NCBI GenBank assembly: GCA_946902875.1
Contig: OX336339.1
Location: 3,906,897-3,970,896 of the forward strand
Direction: 5' to 3'
Length of the DNA stretch: 64,000 nt
DNA from: Nematopogon swammerdamellus
Lineage: Eukaryota > Arthropoda > Insecta > Lepidoptera > Adelidae
Part shown: one piece after another, positions 37,205 to 49,700 of the stretch
Numbering within the stretch: the stretch's first letter is position 1
Layout: each line of letters starts with the position of its first letter
The notes under the pieces: generated by a model
What the model was told of the DNA's origin: nothing
Seen by the model: the letters and a program-made list of their open reading frames with translations, nothing else
Database searches by the model: none
Translations under genes and position numbers: made by a program

Positions 37205-38085
37205 CAAAGTGGCACGCCCCTCCACCTCATTTATCATATTACTTTAAGTGAACTAAACTTGTATATATATACCTATATATATATAATTGGTTTCTCGGAA
37301 ACGGCTCTAACGATTTGGATGAAAGTTGGTATTTAGATAATATTATTTTTTTCAAGTCTATCTAGATAGGTGTAGACGCCGAGCGAAGCTCGGTCGCCCA
37401 GGTACTTTAAACATGTATGCGTCAGCACAAGATTCTTTCTTTGTGTGCGTGTCTGTGCGTCATCTGTTGCAAGCGAAAGCCCATTCAAGACAGTTTCGCA
37501 TTGTTTCTAACTTACCCATGACCCTTTCTCCGATCCCTTACACATTTGTTATCAGCATTTATTAATTACAGTTTCGTTATTTTCAATTACATATTTGTTC
37601 ATTAAAAATCTAGTGAACTACGTAACTGTGAGATATATATTTTGATTAGGTAATTAGAATATAGATAATATTCTAGTCCTATTAAAATGTCCGCTTTGCG
37701 ATTCGTAATTTTCCTACAAAGATAAAATTACGAGCGCGTAGGTATACTCACATTCTTTTCCTTCTATACTCCGTTCTGTTCGATCCGCGTGATCCAGAAT
37801 ATCTCCATTCGAAATTCAAATTTCTCGCTAGTTACGGTGCTTCTTTGGGGTCCCAGAACAACGACTTTTTTGCTATTATAACATTCTCTCTGACCCGATT
37901 CATTCCAGTTCTTTCTATGCTCATTCTTTTGCTGTTGGATCAGCTCGTCTCTGGAACCAACTCCCTTCCAATGTGCGTATTTTCGCTTCCCACATTATTT
38001 TCTAATCTCGTTTGAGGGAACGTATGTTTTCAAACTCATGTATCCGTGTGTGTTATCGTTTATAAACAAACTGCATTATGTATGT
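37205..38085. other. No gene seen; LINE scraps
   Basis: 37365-37400 GACGCCGAGCGAAGCTCGGT is the complement of 26210-26245. 37870-38030 carries a broken LINE-like frame with no clear motif. Confidence 0.45.
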
Positions 38086-38089
38086 ATTT

Positions 38090-38566
38090 GTTTACTAGCT
38101 TTTGCCGGCGGCTTCGCTCGCGTGAAATTTTTATTAAAAAAAGTAAGTAACTTAAAAAGAAGGCCGAGCTGCGTTCCTGCATTATCTTTATTTCGGCGCG
38201 CGCTACAATCCGGTTTTTATGAGAGCGATATCTTAGCGTAACCGGAACAGAATTTTATCCTTTGTCACGCAAAGTTAAATGTGCTTGTACTAAGTTTCTT
38301 CGAATTTCGTGATCTGTTTAAGAATTATTGAGGAACATACACACATACAGAAAATATTTCTAAAAATCGTCAATTTAGTTTTAGTATCATACATAGAGTC
38401 TACAAACGTGACACCGTTGACTACATCAACTACTACATCCGTGATGTCAATCGACCTTTCATTCAGTGCGGTAGTATCAACCCGGGCGAGTTATACCCTA
38501 CCACCTAGTAAGTAAGGTAAGAAGGGAAGGGACCTACAGTTGTACGTGGAATTTGAACCACGGTAT
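38090..38566. mobile_element. Repeat G (+) and internally deleted SINE A (-)
   Basis: 38090-38405 repeat G; 38407-38566 SINE A lacking the tail-core junction. Confidence 0.7.
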
Positions 38567-38756
38567 TCTCTGATTGTATTGACAGCAAACATATTAGGGC
38601 GAAGGGCTCTCGCCGGGTCCCGGCCAATTCAGACGTGTGTTTAAGATATGAACAATCTAGCGATAACACCCGACACAGACGCTGTGTCGCTGATAAACAC
38701 TAGCGTACCTACATATGACACTGTTTCATTACTTTGTATGCATGCTTCAGTATGAT

Positions 38757-39340
38757 TTTAGTTTTTAGGTTTCCGTATCCCGTACGGAAGCCTATTACTA
38801 AGCCTACGCCGCCGTCTGTCTGTCTGTCTGTCCGTCCGTCTGTCTGTCCGTCCGTCCGTCCGTCTGTCTGTCCGAGGGCTGTATCTCTTGAACCGTAATA
38901 GGTAGCCCGTTGAAATTTTCGCAGAATATGTGTTATTATGGCCGATATAACAACAAATAATAAAAATAAGAAAAAGTAAAAAATTCACGGGGGTTCCTAT
39001 AGAAGAAACCAAAAAGTGTATGCGCGCGCGCCATCTACCGAATAGATTATGAAGCATTACATTTAACTAATATGAAGCATTTCATAACACGCCATCTAGA
39101 TGACATGGCGATACGGAAACCTCGGTGCGCGAGTTCGACTCGCACTTGGCCGGTTTTTTTATGACGCCAAGCCACCCATAAGGTGTCTAGCGATGCCCAT
39201 GGACATTCGGTCGCATGCGGGGGCTGCGTATGCCATGCCGGCCTGATAGGTGCCCATTCACGCCTCTCTTGAAGGACCCGAGACTGTACTTGGGGGGAAA
39301 TATACCTTACCCGCGCCGCGCGTGTTTCCATACTCTGTGG
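38757..39340. repeat. Repeat E (+) and LINE 3' end (-)
   Basis: 38757-39158 full repeat E. 39165-39340 reverse 3' end of the 53.4 kb LINE family (GCCACCCATAAGGTGTCTAG, CTTGAAGGACCCGAGACTGT). Confidence 0.75.
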
Positions 39341-39394
39341 TTCCATGAAAAAAAAACGTACCGTACGGCTCAGTCAACAGGCGATCGAAATTGT

Positions 39395-40335
39395 TACGAC
39401 CGTGTGGGGCCGGTACTTTAAAAGAATAGCCCCACTGCATCTCTCCCCGTGTATGTCGTTAAAGGCGACTAAGGGATATGACTCCTTTCTTATATTACTA
39501 GGTGGTAGGGTTAAACCCGCCCGGGTTGGTACCACCGCACTGAATGAAAGGTCGGTCGAAACGGCTATGTAAATAGTTTGTGTTTTCCGTCCAGTTCATT
39601 GTAGCCGGCACGACCGAAGGGAAGCAAGCACTGACGTGGCACCAGTTCACCCGGTGTTATGGGCTGACATCACGGATGTTGTAGGTGATGTAGCCAACCG
39701 TGTCAGTTTCCATAAAAAAAAAAAAAAATATTTGTTCCATATTTTCCAACCAGTTCAGTGTAGCCGAACACAATAAGAACAAGAAAACACTGGTCCTTTC
39801 GACCGTCTAGCTTCGGCCGTTTGGTACCTTTTGTTTTTATGGAAACTGACACAGTTGGCTGCATCACCTAATACATCCGTGATGTCAGCCCATAACACCT
39901 TGGTGAACTAGGTGCCATGTTTTTTTTTTTTTTTTTTTTATTGATACTGACGCGGATGGCTACATCACCTACAGGCTACAACATCCGTGATGTCAGCCCA
40001 TAACACCGGGTGAACTTGGTGCCACGTCAGTGCATCCCTTCGGTCGTGCCGGCTACACTGAACTGGACGGAAAACACAAACTATTTACATAGCCGTTTCG
40101 ACCGACCTTTCATTCAGTGCGGTGGTACCAACCCGGGCGGGTTAAACCCTACCACCTAGTAATTTATGAAGGGAGTCATATCCCATAGTCGCCATGTCAG
40201 TGCTTCCTTTCGGTTGTGACGGCCACAGAGAAATAAGCGAAAAACACGAACATTTACATAGCCGTTTCAAGCGACCTTTCATTCAGTGCGCTGGTATCAA
40301 CCCGGGCGGGTTAATCCCGCCGCCTAGTAAGGTAA
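39395..40335. mobile_element. Cluster of four SINE copies
   Basis: 39395-39720 type B plus, with complete head; 39836-39920 tail minus; 39940-40200 type B minus; 40190-40335 type A core minus. Poly-T at 39920-39940 is the reverse tail. Confidence 0.8.
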
Positions 40336-40563
40336 CTCCCACAACTAACTAAAAATATTTATGGGATAATTTTCTTAGTTTCGTTCTTATGTTACCATAA
40401 AGCCAAAAATATTTATAATATTTTTTTTTCTTCTTCAAGGAAACTCTCTTCAAACAATTCAATTCTCTTTTTGAAATACTTTAAACGTCATTATACATTC
40501 CTGCATTCTGTCAAAATTCTGTCAGGTTTTTATTTGTAATTATATTTTTTTCCCAAAATTAAA

Positions 40564-40716
40564 ATGAGTGAAGGGGCTTTTTCTTTCTGCAACTGTGGTG
40601 ATTATGTCGAGAAAACAGATGCAGCATCGGTGGAAGACACACCAGATGATTGGTACAACTGGCTCTCCGTCGCCGCCTCTGTCGTGACCATCTTGAGTAT
40701 TGCACTCTTTCTGAAG
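40564..40716 (+). CDS. Candidate exon 1 of small membrane protein
   Basis: 51 codons with Met start, two early Cys (CNC), acidic linker and a 17-residue hydrophobic helix. The 220 bases upstream show no repeat match within the window. A TTTGCCCGCGGCTTCGCTCG-type repeat begins about 30 bases after the donor. Confidence 0.5.
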
Positions 40717-43700
40717 GTACACTTTGATCGTCTGTGTTTATTTGTGACTAGCTTTTGCCCGCGGCTTCGCTCGTGGTAGATTCGGTTTAATAGCAAATCC
40801 CCATTTAAACGCAAATATTATATAAACGATCGCTTCTCTTATATTATCTCCCTCTCTCCCGTCCATACTATACCTACTTTCTTTGATACTGCTCAGCCCT
40901 ATGGCTATTTAGCGTGATAGTAATACTATATACTGTCATAGTATATAGCCTCAAGAAGTGAACAAAGAGTGAAATCTTTCCATTGGTGCATCACATCAAA
41001 ACATCATCAAAATCAGTTCCGTGGTTCCGGAGTTATCTTCAAACATACATACATACAGACGTTCTCTTTTATAAGAAATAGAGATAGAGATAGAGATGGA
41101 GAAGAGATAGAGATAGAGAAGATGGAAAAGATATAGAAGATAGAGAATATAAAGAAGATACAGAAGATAGAGAAGATAGAGAGTAGAGATAGAGAACCAC
41201 TACCGTACCAGTATGCCAGCATTATGCCAGCAGCAGTCCCTAATAGCCTAATCAGCCTTTTGTCAGCCTCGGTAGCTCAGTGATGCTGTCGGTCGACTGT
41301 CGCTCGACAAACTGTTGGCGAACTCAAGTGAGAGGGATTTAGTAAATTGTTTTGGATTTCGTTGAGCGGTCTCTATCCTTTATAGTACCTTCCCTTAGCG
41401 TCATTTTGGGCCCGAAAGGTTTTTTTGATGAAACCAGCAGGAGGTTTTAGTATGTTGTTAAGCATGTTATCCTAACAAAAAACCATCGGGAGACAATCTC
41501 TAACGTGGATGAGTCACCAGTTATGACGTCATCAAGATGGCCGCCACTGCGTTCAAAGTTTTGCGTATACAGCAAAAAGTATGTAACATACAAGCTTGTG
41601 TGGGGTGTCATAAAAAGCACAATTAAATGCACTACAATATTGTTCTTACGTTTGACCTTGTACATACCATAGTTTGTGAGAAATTGAAGTTTTAGTAAAA
41701 TTTTCACAAAAAAAGTTAAGTTTTTTTTAATATATCAACTTAACTAGTAACTTTACAGTAAAACATTCTATGTAGATATAAATACTACATTAATAAGCTA
41801 TAAAACGCAATTAAGATTTTGAGAATCGGTTCATAAACAAGCAAAATACATTCGTTTTATCCCATAACGGAAGTCACCACCAAAAGTCGGATGACTGTTT
41901 CAATACAATTTACAAGGTAAATTACGAATATAGGTAACTTATTATGGGTAACTTGTAAAAACTATTTTGATAAAACTATATTTTCAAAAAGATAAATATG
42001 ATTTTTAAAACAAAAAAAAATTTTTTTTATTACTTTTTTAAAATTTACTTTGGGTCTACGTCTAACTTTTATTGTGGAGGCCTGCCCTGCATTACCTACT
42101 TATCAAATATAAATTTTATTGAAAAAAAGGTACGCATTATGAAAAGAAACATTTATTTTTTTACATAATATATTGTCTGGAGCATGCACCTTCGCATACG
42201 CAAAGCAGAGTGCAGTTAAGTCCATTTTTCACGCACCGGCACCTTGTGCACCGTTCTTTGCATTTGCAAGACAATAGCTCCTTGCAGCTGAGGCTAGCAT
42301 CAGGAAGGGTTTTCCACAAAGGGGTGTACGCTGGTCCGTCATTTACATTTTGCCAACCCCAGTTGCAAGCATCTAGCAGTTGTGAATCGCTATTCAGCCA
42401 ATTGGTCCAAATGTGGGTCTGGTATACAGCCCTTTTTATATTCTGTAGAAGTGCATCTTGTGTTGGAGGAATATTCTCGATCGCTCTGTTTTTTTTTTCG
42501 TAAATAACATCCTCTTCGCAGTATTTACATTATTTGTGTCACTAGTAGGATGATACATGTGAACTACAAAAGTTTCAATGAGCGCAATTTCGCTGCTGTT
42601 TTGGCTTGGTTCCATCCCACAAGAATATGTACGTTATGAATATACTAGCACGTCTGAATCCACTGTCTATAATATGAATATTACTAGCACGTCTGAATCC
42701 ACTGTCTTCACTAAAACATGACCGTTTCGTGCGGCGTCATCATATACGGAAATGTCTTCTTCATCTCACGAGGAAGCTGATGCGAGATTATTATTGCACG
42801 CTGATGACGCCGCACGAAACGGTCATGATCGTATGTTAGTGAAGACAGTGGATTCAGACGTGCTAGTAATAGCACTTTTTGCGTTCAGCAAAATACGGAA
42901 TTTGCAGGAGTTATGGATCGAGTTTGGAACAGGAAAACATTTGAAATACCTACCAGTTCACACATTTGTTGCGCAGCTGCCAAGTGGGATGCCTGAGTTA
43001 GTGCCTTTTTTCCACGCCTTAACAGGATGCGACACTGTATCTGCATTTTGTGGAATAGGTAAGAAAAATGCCTGGAAGACGTGGAATGCATTTATAGAAG
43101 TAGATGCCGCTTTTCAAGCATATTCTTGTGGGATGGAACCATGCCAAAACAGCAGCGAAATTTCGCTCATTGAAACTTTTGTAGTTCACATGTATCATCC
43201 TACTAGTGACACAAATAATGTAAATACTGCGAGGAGGATGTTGTTTACGAAAAAAAACAGAGCGATCGAGAATATTCCTCCAACACAAGATGCACTTCTA
43301 CAGCGTATAAAAAGGGCTGTATACCAGACCCACATTTGGACCAATTGCCTGAATAGCGACCCACAACTGCTAGATCCTTGCAACTGGGGTTGGCAAAAGA
43401 TAATGACGGACCAGCGTACACCCCTTTGTGGAAACCCCTTCCTGATGCTACCCTCAGCTGCAAGCAGCTATTGTCTTGCAAATGCAAAGAACAGTGCACA
43501 AGGTGCCGGTGCGTGAAAAATTAACTTACTTAACTGCACTCTGCTTTGTGCATGCGAAGGTGCATGTTCCAGACAATACACCTGGGAGGGTAGTCCCCAT
43601 TATCTGCTAGCATCCTTGGATTCTATACAGCGCCGAGCCATCCGTCTTATTGGTGACCCGAAACTTACAGATGGTCTGGAGTCCCTGAGTCATAGACGAT

Positions 43701-46700
43701 GTATGGGTTCGCTTAGTCTGTTTTACAGATACTATCACGGCCGCTGCTCTGCGGAACTAGCATCCCTTATTCCCTGCCACCCGTCCTATCTCCGCATGAC
43801 TCGTCGCAGAGAGACTCAGCACCCCTTTGTTGTTGACATTGGGCTTTTGAGAACCCATCGGTTCTCTAAATCGTTTCTTTGTCGCACCGCTAGAGTGTGG
43901 AACTGTCTTCCGGCGAGTGTATTTCCTGAATCCTATAACCTGGCCTGGCCTATATATTAACGGGCTAGACAGCCTAGCAACAGTCCGCAAATCTGCTGGC
44001 ATGGCACCTAACTGAGCGTGGTTTCGTGAGGAGAGGTAATTTTGGCTCTGTCGACTGCACCATTGGTCTCTCGGCACAGCCACCCATGCTGGTTTACATA
44101 AAAAAAATTTAAAAAAATAAATATTTCTTTTCATAATGCGTACCTTTTATTTCAATAAAATTTATATTTGATAAGTAGGTAATGCAGGGCAGGCCTCCAC
44201 AATAAAAGTTAGACGTAGACCCAAAGTAAATTTAAAAAAGTAATAAAAACAATTTTTTTTTGTTTTAAAAATCATATTTATCTTTTTGAAAATATAATTT
44301 TATCAAAATTGTTTTTGACAAGTTACCCATAATAAGTTACCTATATTCGTAATTTGCCTTGTAAATTGTATTGAAACAGTCATCCGACTTTTGGTTATGA
44401 CTTCCGTTATGGGATAAAACGAATGTATTTTGCTTGTTTATGAACCGATTCTCAAAATCTTAATGGCGTTTTATAGCTTATTAATGTAGCATTTATATCT
44501 AAATAGAATGTTTTACTGTAAAGTTACTAGTTAAGTTGATATATTAAAAAAAAATTAACTTTTTTTGTGAAAATTTTACTAAAACTTCAATTTCTCACAA
44601 ACTATGGTATGTACAAGGTCAAACGTAAGAACAATATTGTAGTGCATTTAATTGTGCTTTTTATGACACCCCACACAAGCTTGTATGTTACATACTTTTT
44701 GCTGTATATGCAAAACTTTGAACGCGATGGCGGCCATCTTGATGACGTCATAACTGGTGACTCATCCACGTTAGAGATTGTCTCCCGATGGTTTTTTAGT
44801 CAGGATAACATGCTTAACAACATACTAAAACCTCCTGCTGGTTTCATCAAAAAAACCTTTTTTCCGCTAAGGGAAGGTACTATTAGGAACTCTGGGACCT
44901 AAGTGATAGGGAAGACGAGTAAGTACTATGGTGCTGATATTAACAAATCATTGTTAAAAGCCCTAAAAATAATTAAACAAAAAACTACAACAGCTTCTTA
45001 CTTTCAGTTGAAACCAAATAGAACACAACCAGGCAACGCTGCTGGCGCAACACTTACGGAAAATTAATAATAAAATTCAAGAGCGAACGAAAATATATTA
45101 CAGGTACCCACTAATCTAACTATACTTTAGTACTCTGCCAGCTTCATTCTATGGAGCACGAACATGGCACCTATGGTCTGTTCCAAATAAGTCTGCATAA
45201 AAAGTCATTGACCTTTGAGTCTCATTCTTGTGCCACGACACCGGCGCAGGAGAGAGACGGAGCTTAGCGTTTCACGTTTGTGCAAGGGGGCTAGCACTCA
45301 AAGGTCAATGACTTTTTATTCAGACTTATTTGGTACAGAGTTTAGTTCAACCGGTGTTATATATTTTGCTATATCTCTTTATTCACGTTCTTATAATATA
45401 TTACACTAGCTTTTGCCCGCGGCTTCGCTCGCGTGAAATTCGTATTTCAAAGGAAGAAAGTAAGTAACTAAGGGCAGCTGGGTTCAGGTAAACGATAAAC
45501 CTTCTCAACTAAAGTAAGTAACTAACGGCGAAGCTTCAGGCTGAGCTGCATTCTGGAAGACAATAAACCTTCTCGAAGAAAGTAAGTAACTAAGGGCGAG
45601 GCCGAAGGCCGAGCTGCGTTCAGGAAGATGATAAACCTACTCAAAGAAAGTAAGTAATTGAGGGCGAGGCCGAAGGCCGAGCTGCGTACAGGATGACTAT
45701 AAACCTTCTTGAAGAAAGTAAGTAACTGAGGGCGAGGCCGAAGGCCGAGCTGCGTTCAGGAAGACGATAACCTTTTCGAAGAAAGTAAGTAACTAAGGGC
45801 GAGGCCGAAGGCCGAGCTGCGTTCAGGAAAACCTTCTCGAAGAAATTAAGTCATTGAGGGCGAGGCCGAAGGCCGAGCTGCGTTCAGGAACAATATAAAC
45901 TTTTTAATGAAAGTAAGTAACGGAGGGCGAGGCCGAAGGCCGAGCTGCGTTCAGGAAGACCATAAAACTTCTCGAAGAAAGTAAGTAACTAAGGGCGAGG
46001 CCGAAGGCCGAGCTGCGTTCAGGAAGACTATAAACCGTCTTGAAGAAAGTAAGTAACTATCGCCCATAGTTACTTACTGTCATCGAGAAGGTTTAGCGTC
46101 TTCCAGGATACAGCTCGGCCTTCGGCCACGCCCTTGGTTACTTACTTTCTTCGAGAAGGATTATAGTCTTCCTGAACGCAGCTCGACCTTAGGCCTCACC
46201 CTCAGTTACTTACTTTCTTCGAGAAGGTTTATGGTCTTCCTGAACGCAGCTCGGCCTTCGGCCTCGCCCTCTCTTACTTACTTTCATTAAAAAGGTTTAT
46301 ATTCTTCCTGAACGCAGGTCGGCCTTCGGCCTCGCCTTTAGTATGTTACTTACTTTCTTTGAGAATGTTTATTGTTCATCTAAATCCAGTTCACCCTCCG
46401 GCCCCGGCCTAATTTACTTACTTTCTTCTTTTGAAATACGAATTTCACGCGAGCGAATCCGCGGGAAAAAGCTATCGATATTTAAATAAGAAACTTCAGT
46501 TAAAATAAATCAAATACTTTAGATACCTAACAAATTATAATACTCCACTTATTAGCGTAACCGGAACTGAATTTTATTTAGCCTATCCTGTGTCTCGTAT
46601 AGCTAAATGTGCGTGTACTAATTTTAATCGAATTTAAATGATTGGCTTAAATTGTATGGAGGACTTTTTTTAGAACTATTTAAGAGAAACAACCAAATTC

Positions 46701-49700
46701 GATTTAAACGCAAATATGATAATAAACTATCGTTTATCTTATATTCTCCCTCTCCCTCTCCCTCTCCCTTTTTTTTTTTTTTTTTTTTTTTGGAACCTGA
46801 CACGGTTGGCTACATCACCTACAACATCCGTGATGTCAGCCCATAACACAGGGTGAACTAAGTGCCATGTCAGTGCTTCCCTTCATTTCCCTCTCCCTCT
46901 CCCTCTCCCTCTCCCTCTCCCCCTCCCCCTCCCCCTCCCTCTCCCTCTCCCTCTCCCTCTCCCTCTCCCTCTCCCTCTCCCTCACCCTCTCCCTCTCCCT
47001 CTCCCTCTCCCTCTCCCTCTCCCTCTCCCTCACCCTCACCCTCTCCCTCTCCCTCTCCCTCTCCCTCTCCCTCTCCCTCTCCCTCTCCCTCTCCCTCTCC
47101 CTCTCCCTCTCCCTCTCCCTCCTCCTCTCCCTCCCCTCCCCCTCCCCTCCATCTCCCCTCCCCCTCCCCTTCCCCCTCCCCTCTCCCTCCCCCTTTACAG
47201 CAAACGGGATGGTACGGAACCCTCTTAACGCGAGCCCGACTCGAACTTGACCACTTTTTTTTAATGTGTTACCATGTAATATACACTTAATTTACAGGAA
47301 AACGTAAAAGAAAATCCCAATCCTTCTAGGTCTCACAAAAAACGTGATGGTACGGAACCCTCTTTACGCGACCCCGACTCGAACTTGACCACTATTTTTT
47401 TTTAAAATAAGTTACCGTGGGATATACACTTAATTTACAGGAAAACGTAAAAGAAAATCCCAATCCTTCTAGTTCTCACAGAAAACGCGATGGTACGGAA
47501 CCCTCTTTACGCGAGGTCGACTCGAACTTGACCACTTTTTTTTTTAATGTGTTACCATGTAATATACACTTAATTTACAGGAAAACGTAAAAGAAAATCC
47601 CAATCCTTCTAGTTCTCACAAAAAACGCGATGGTACGGAACCCTCTTTACGCGACCCCGACTCGAACTTGACCACTATTTTTTTTTTAAATAAGTTACCG
47701 TGGGATGTACACTTAATTTACAGGAAAACGTAAAAGAAAATCCCAATCCTTCTAGTTCTCACAGAAAACGCGATGGTACGGAACCCTCTTTACGCGAGGT
47801 CGACTCGAACTTGACCACTTTTTTTAAAAATTATGTTACTCCGGGATATACACTACCCCTATACGAAGTTTCGTCAAAATCCGTCCAGCCGTTCAGGCGT
47901 GAAAGAGGAACAAACAAACAAACAAACAAACAAACAAACAAACAAACAAACATACTTTCACATTTATGATATTAGTGAGATAAATAAAAACGGTAATTTC
48001 CGCCGGCGGCGGGAGGCAGGCCTCCAAGCACATCGGCGGGTGCAGGCCGTGGCTACGGAGCTCTCCGAGACGACGCGAGGCAAGCTACGAGCGATAGGTG
48101 GTGGTACTAGACACGTAGGCCACCACCACCCCCATCTCGGAGAGCTCCGTATCCGCCGGACTGCACGGCGATGTCGTCGCGCAGCTCTTTCACATATCTC
48201 GTTCTTCGTGCGCGCATCGCCTCAAATTTGCACTGCACCACCGGTAGCGGGGGCACTAGATTTATTTATTTATTTACTTTATTAGAAAACACTACAGCAT
48301 TTACATTTACAACTACTGCTATTACATGCGCTAAGATACATGGCCATTCGGTGTTCCCCCTTTAGGTTCTTTAATACAGCGATATACTTAACAGTATACA
48401 TACTTAAAATAACAAAAAAATTAAATTACATAATAGGTCTTAACCTGTCGACAGTTTACATAGATTATAGAAAAACAAATTAAGCTAAATTTTAAGTCTT
48501 AGCCTAACAACGATGTATGTATTAAACATTAATTTACAGTTAAAATTTTCATTAACACTTCACCGTAGTACACATATGCCATATTGTGCGAATGTGACCA
48601 TGTTGCCCTAGCAGACTGACGGACGGAAAAATACACACTAAAATCTAAAATCTACCTATCTACTAATCCTACTCAAAAACGGACGGACGGACGAGAACAC
48701 ACACACACTCACACTCCTAATTATAATAGCTACACTCTCAGACGGACGGACTGACAGACTATTAATTTCATTGAATTGAACGTTATGGGCTGACATCACG
48801 GATGTTGTATGTAGGTGATGTATAGACAACCGTATCGTTTCCATAATAAAAATAAATACAAAAATCCGAGTGGTCTGGGCGTCGGCTTCTCGTGCGAGAG
48901 GTCCGCGGTTCGATTCCGGCCGGCGTGAACCAATGAGTTTTTTCTGACGAAAAAAAAATTACTTGCATACCTACATCTGTTGCTTCACCGTTCGGAACCG
49001 GTGTATAATGCGCGGGGCGGATCTCGGCGTGTCGCCGCCGCAGCGGTTCGTCAGTGTTCTCCCTCGCACCCGCACCGTACTTGTATAGTGTATTCGCGTG
49101 GCGGGTCGCCCGCTGCGGCGACGACACGCCGAGATCCGTCCCGCTCACTATAAAGCTGTAGGCCCCTTCCCTTACCTATTACTAGGTGGTAGGCTCAATA
49201 AATGTAGTCGACTGGGTCGATACCACCATACTGAATGTAAGATGGCCTCATAGCAGCCTCGGCTGTGTTCTCCTCTAGGTATAGCCAGCAATTCAAAGTA
49301 AAGTCTCCGATATTGCACCCACCTTCTCGGAGGTGATATTGTGTGCTTTGGCCCCTCTAACTCAAACACCCATACCGGACCATATGCATACAAAAAATAC
49401 AGACGTAAAAGTAGGGGTGTTTAAGTTTGATGCCTCCGTCGCGTCTCTCTGACTGTGGGTCTGTCCGTGCCATCGTAGCTCCTAAACGGATGGACCAATT
49501 TGGATGACGTTTTCAGGGTTCCGTATCCGTCGTACAGGACCCCATTACTAAGCCTACGCCGTCTGTCTGTCCGTCCGTCCGTCTGTCCGAGGGCTGTATC
49601 ACTTGAACCGTAATAGGTAGCCCGTTGAAATTTTCACAGAATATGTGTTATTATGGCCGATATAACAACAAATAATAAAAATAAGAAAAAGTGAAAAATC

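Larger units (their letters stand above)
41383..44882. mobile_element. 3.5 kb palindromic DNA transposon
   Basis: Ends TAGTACCTTCCCTTAGCG and its complement CGCTAAGGGAAGGTACTA, flanked by TTA at 41380-41382 and 44883-44885. The arms pair along most of their length (left 41383-42780, right 42800-44882); the left arm lacks the counterpart of 42875-43115 and the right arm carries a LINE insertion (43577-44095). The centre of symmetry is near 42780, so the element looks like two head-to-head copies of one transposon half. Confidence 0.85.

Noticed and set aside
45407..46475. CRISPR-like array
   Set aside because: Units are degenerate, without distinct spacers, and reverse direction halfway; the genome is eukaryotic.
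46836..47290. Long Ser/Pro/Leu or Arg/Glu repeat frames
   Set aside because: Translations of the CCCTCT microsatellite, no gene.
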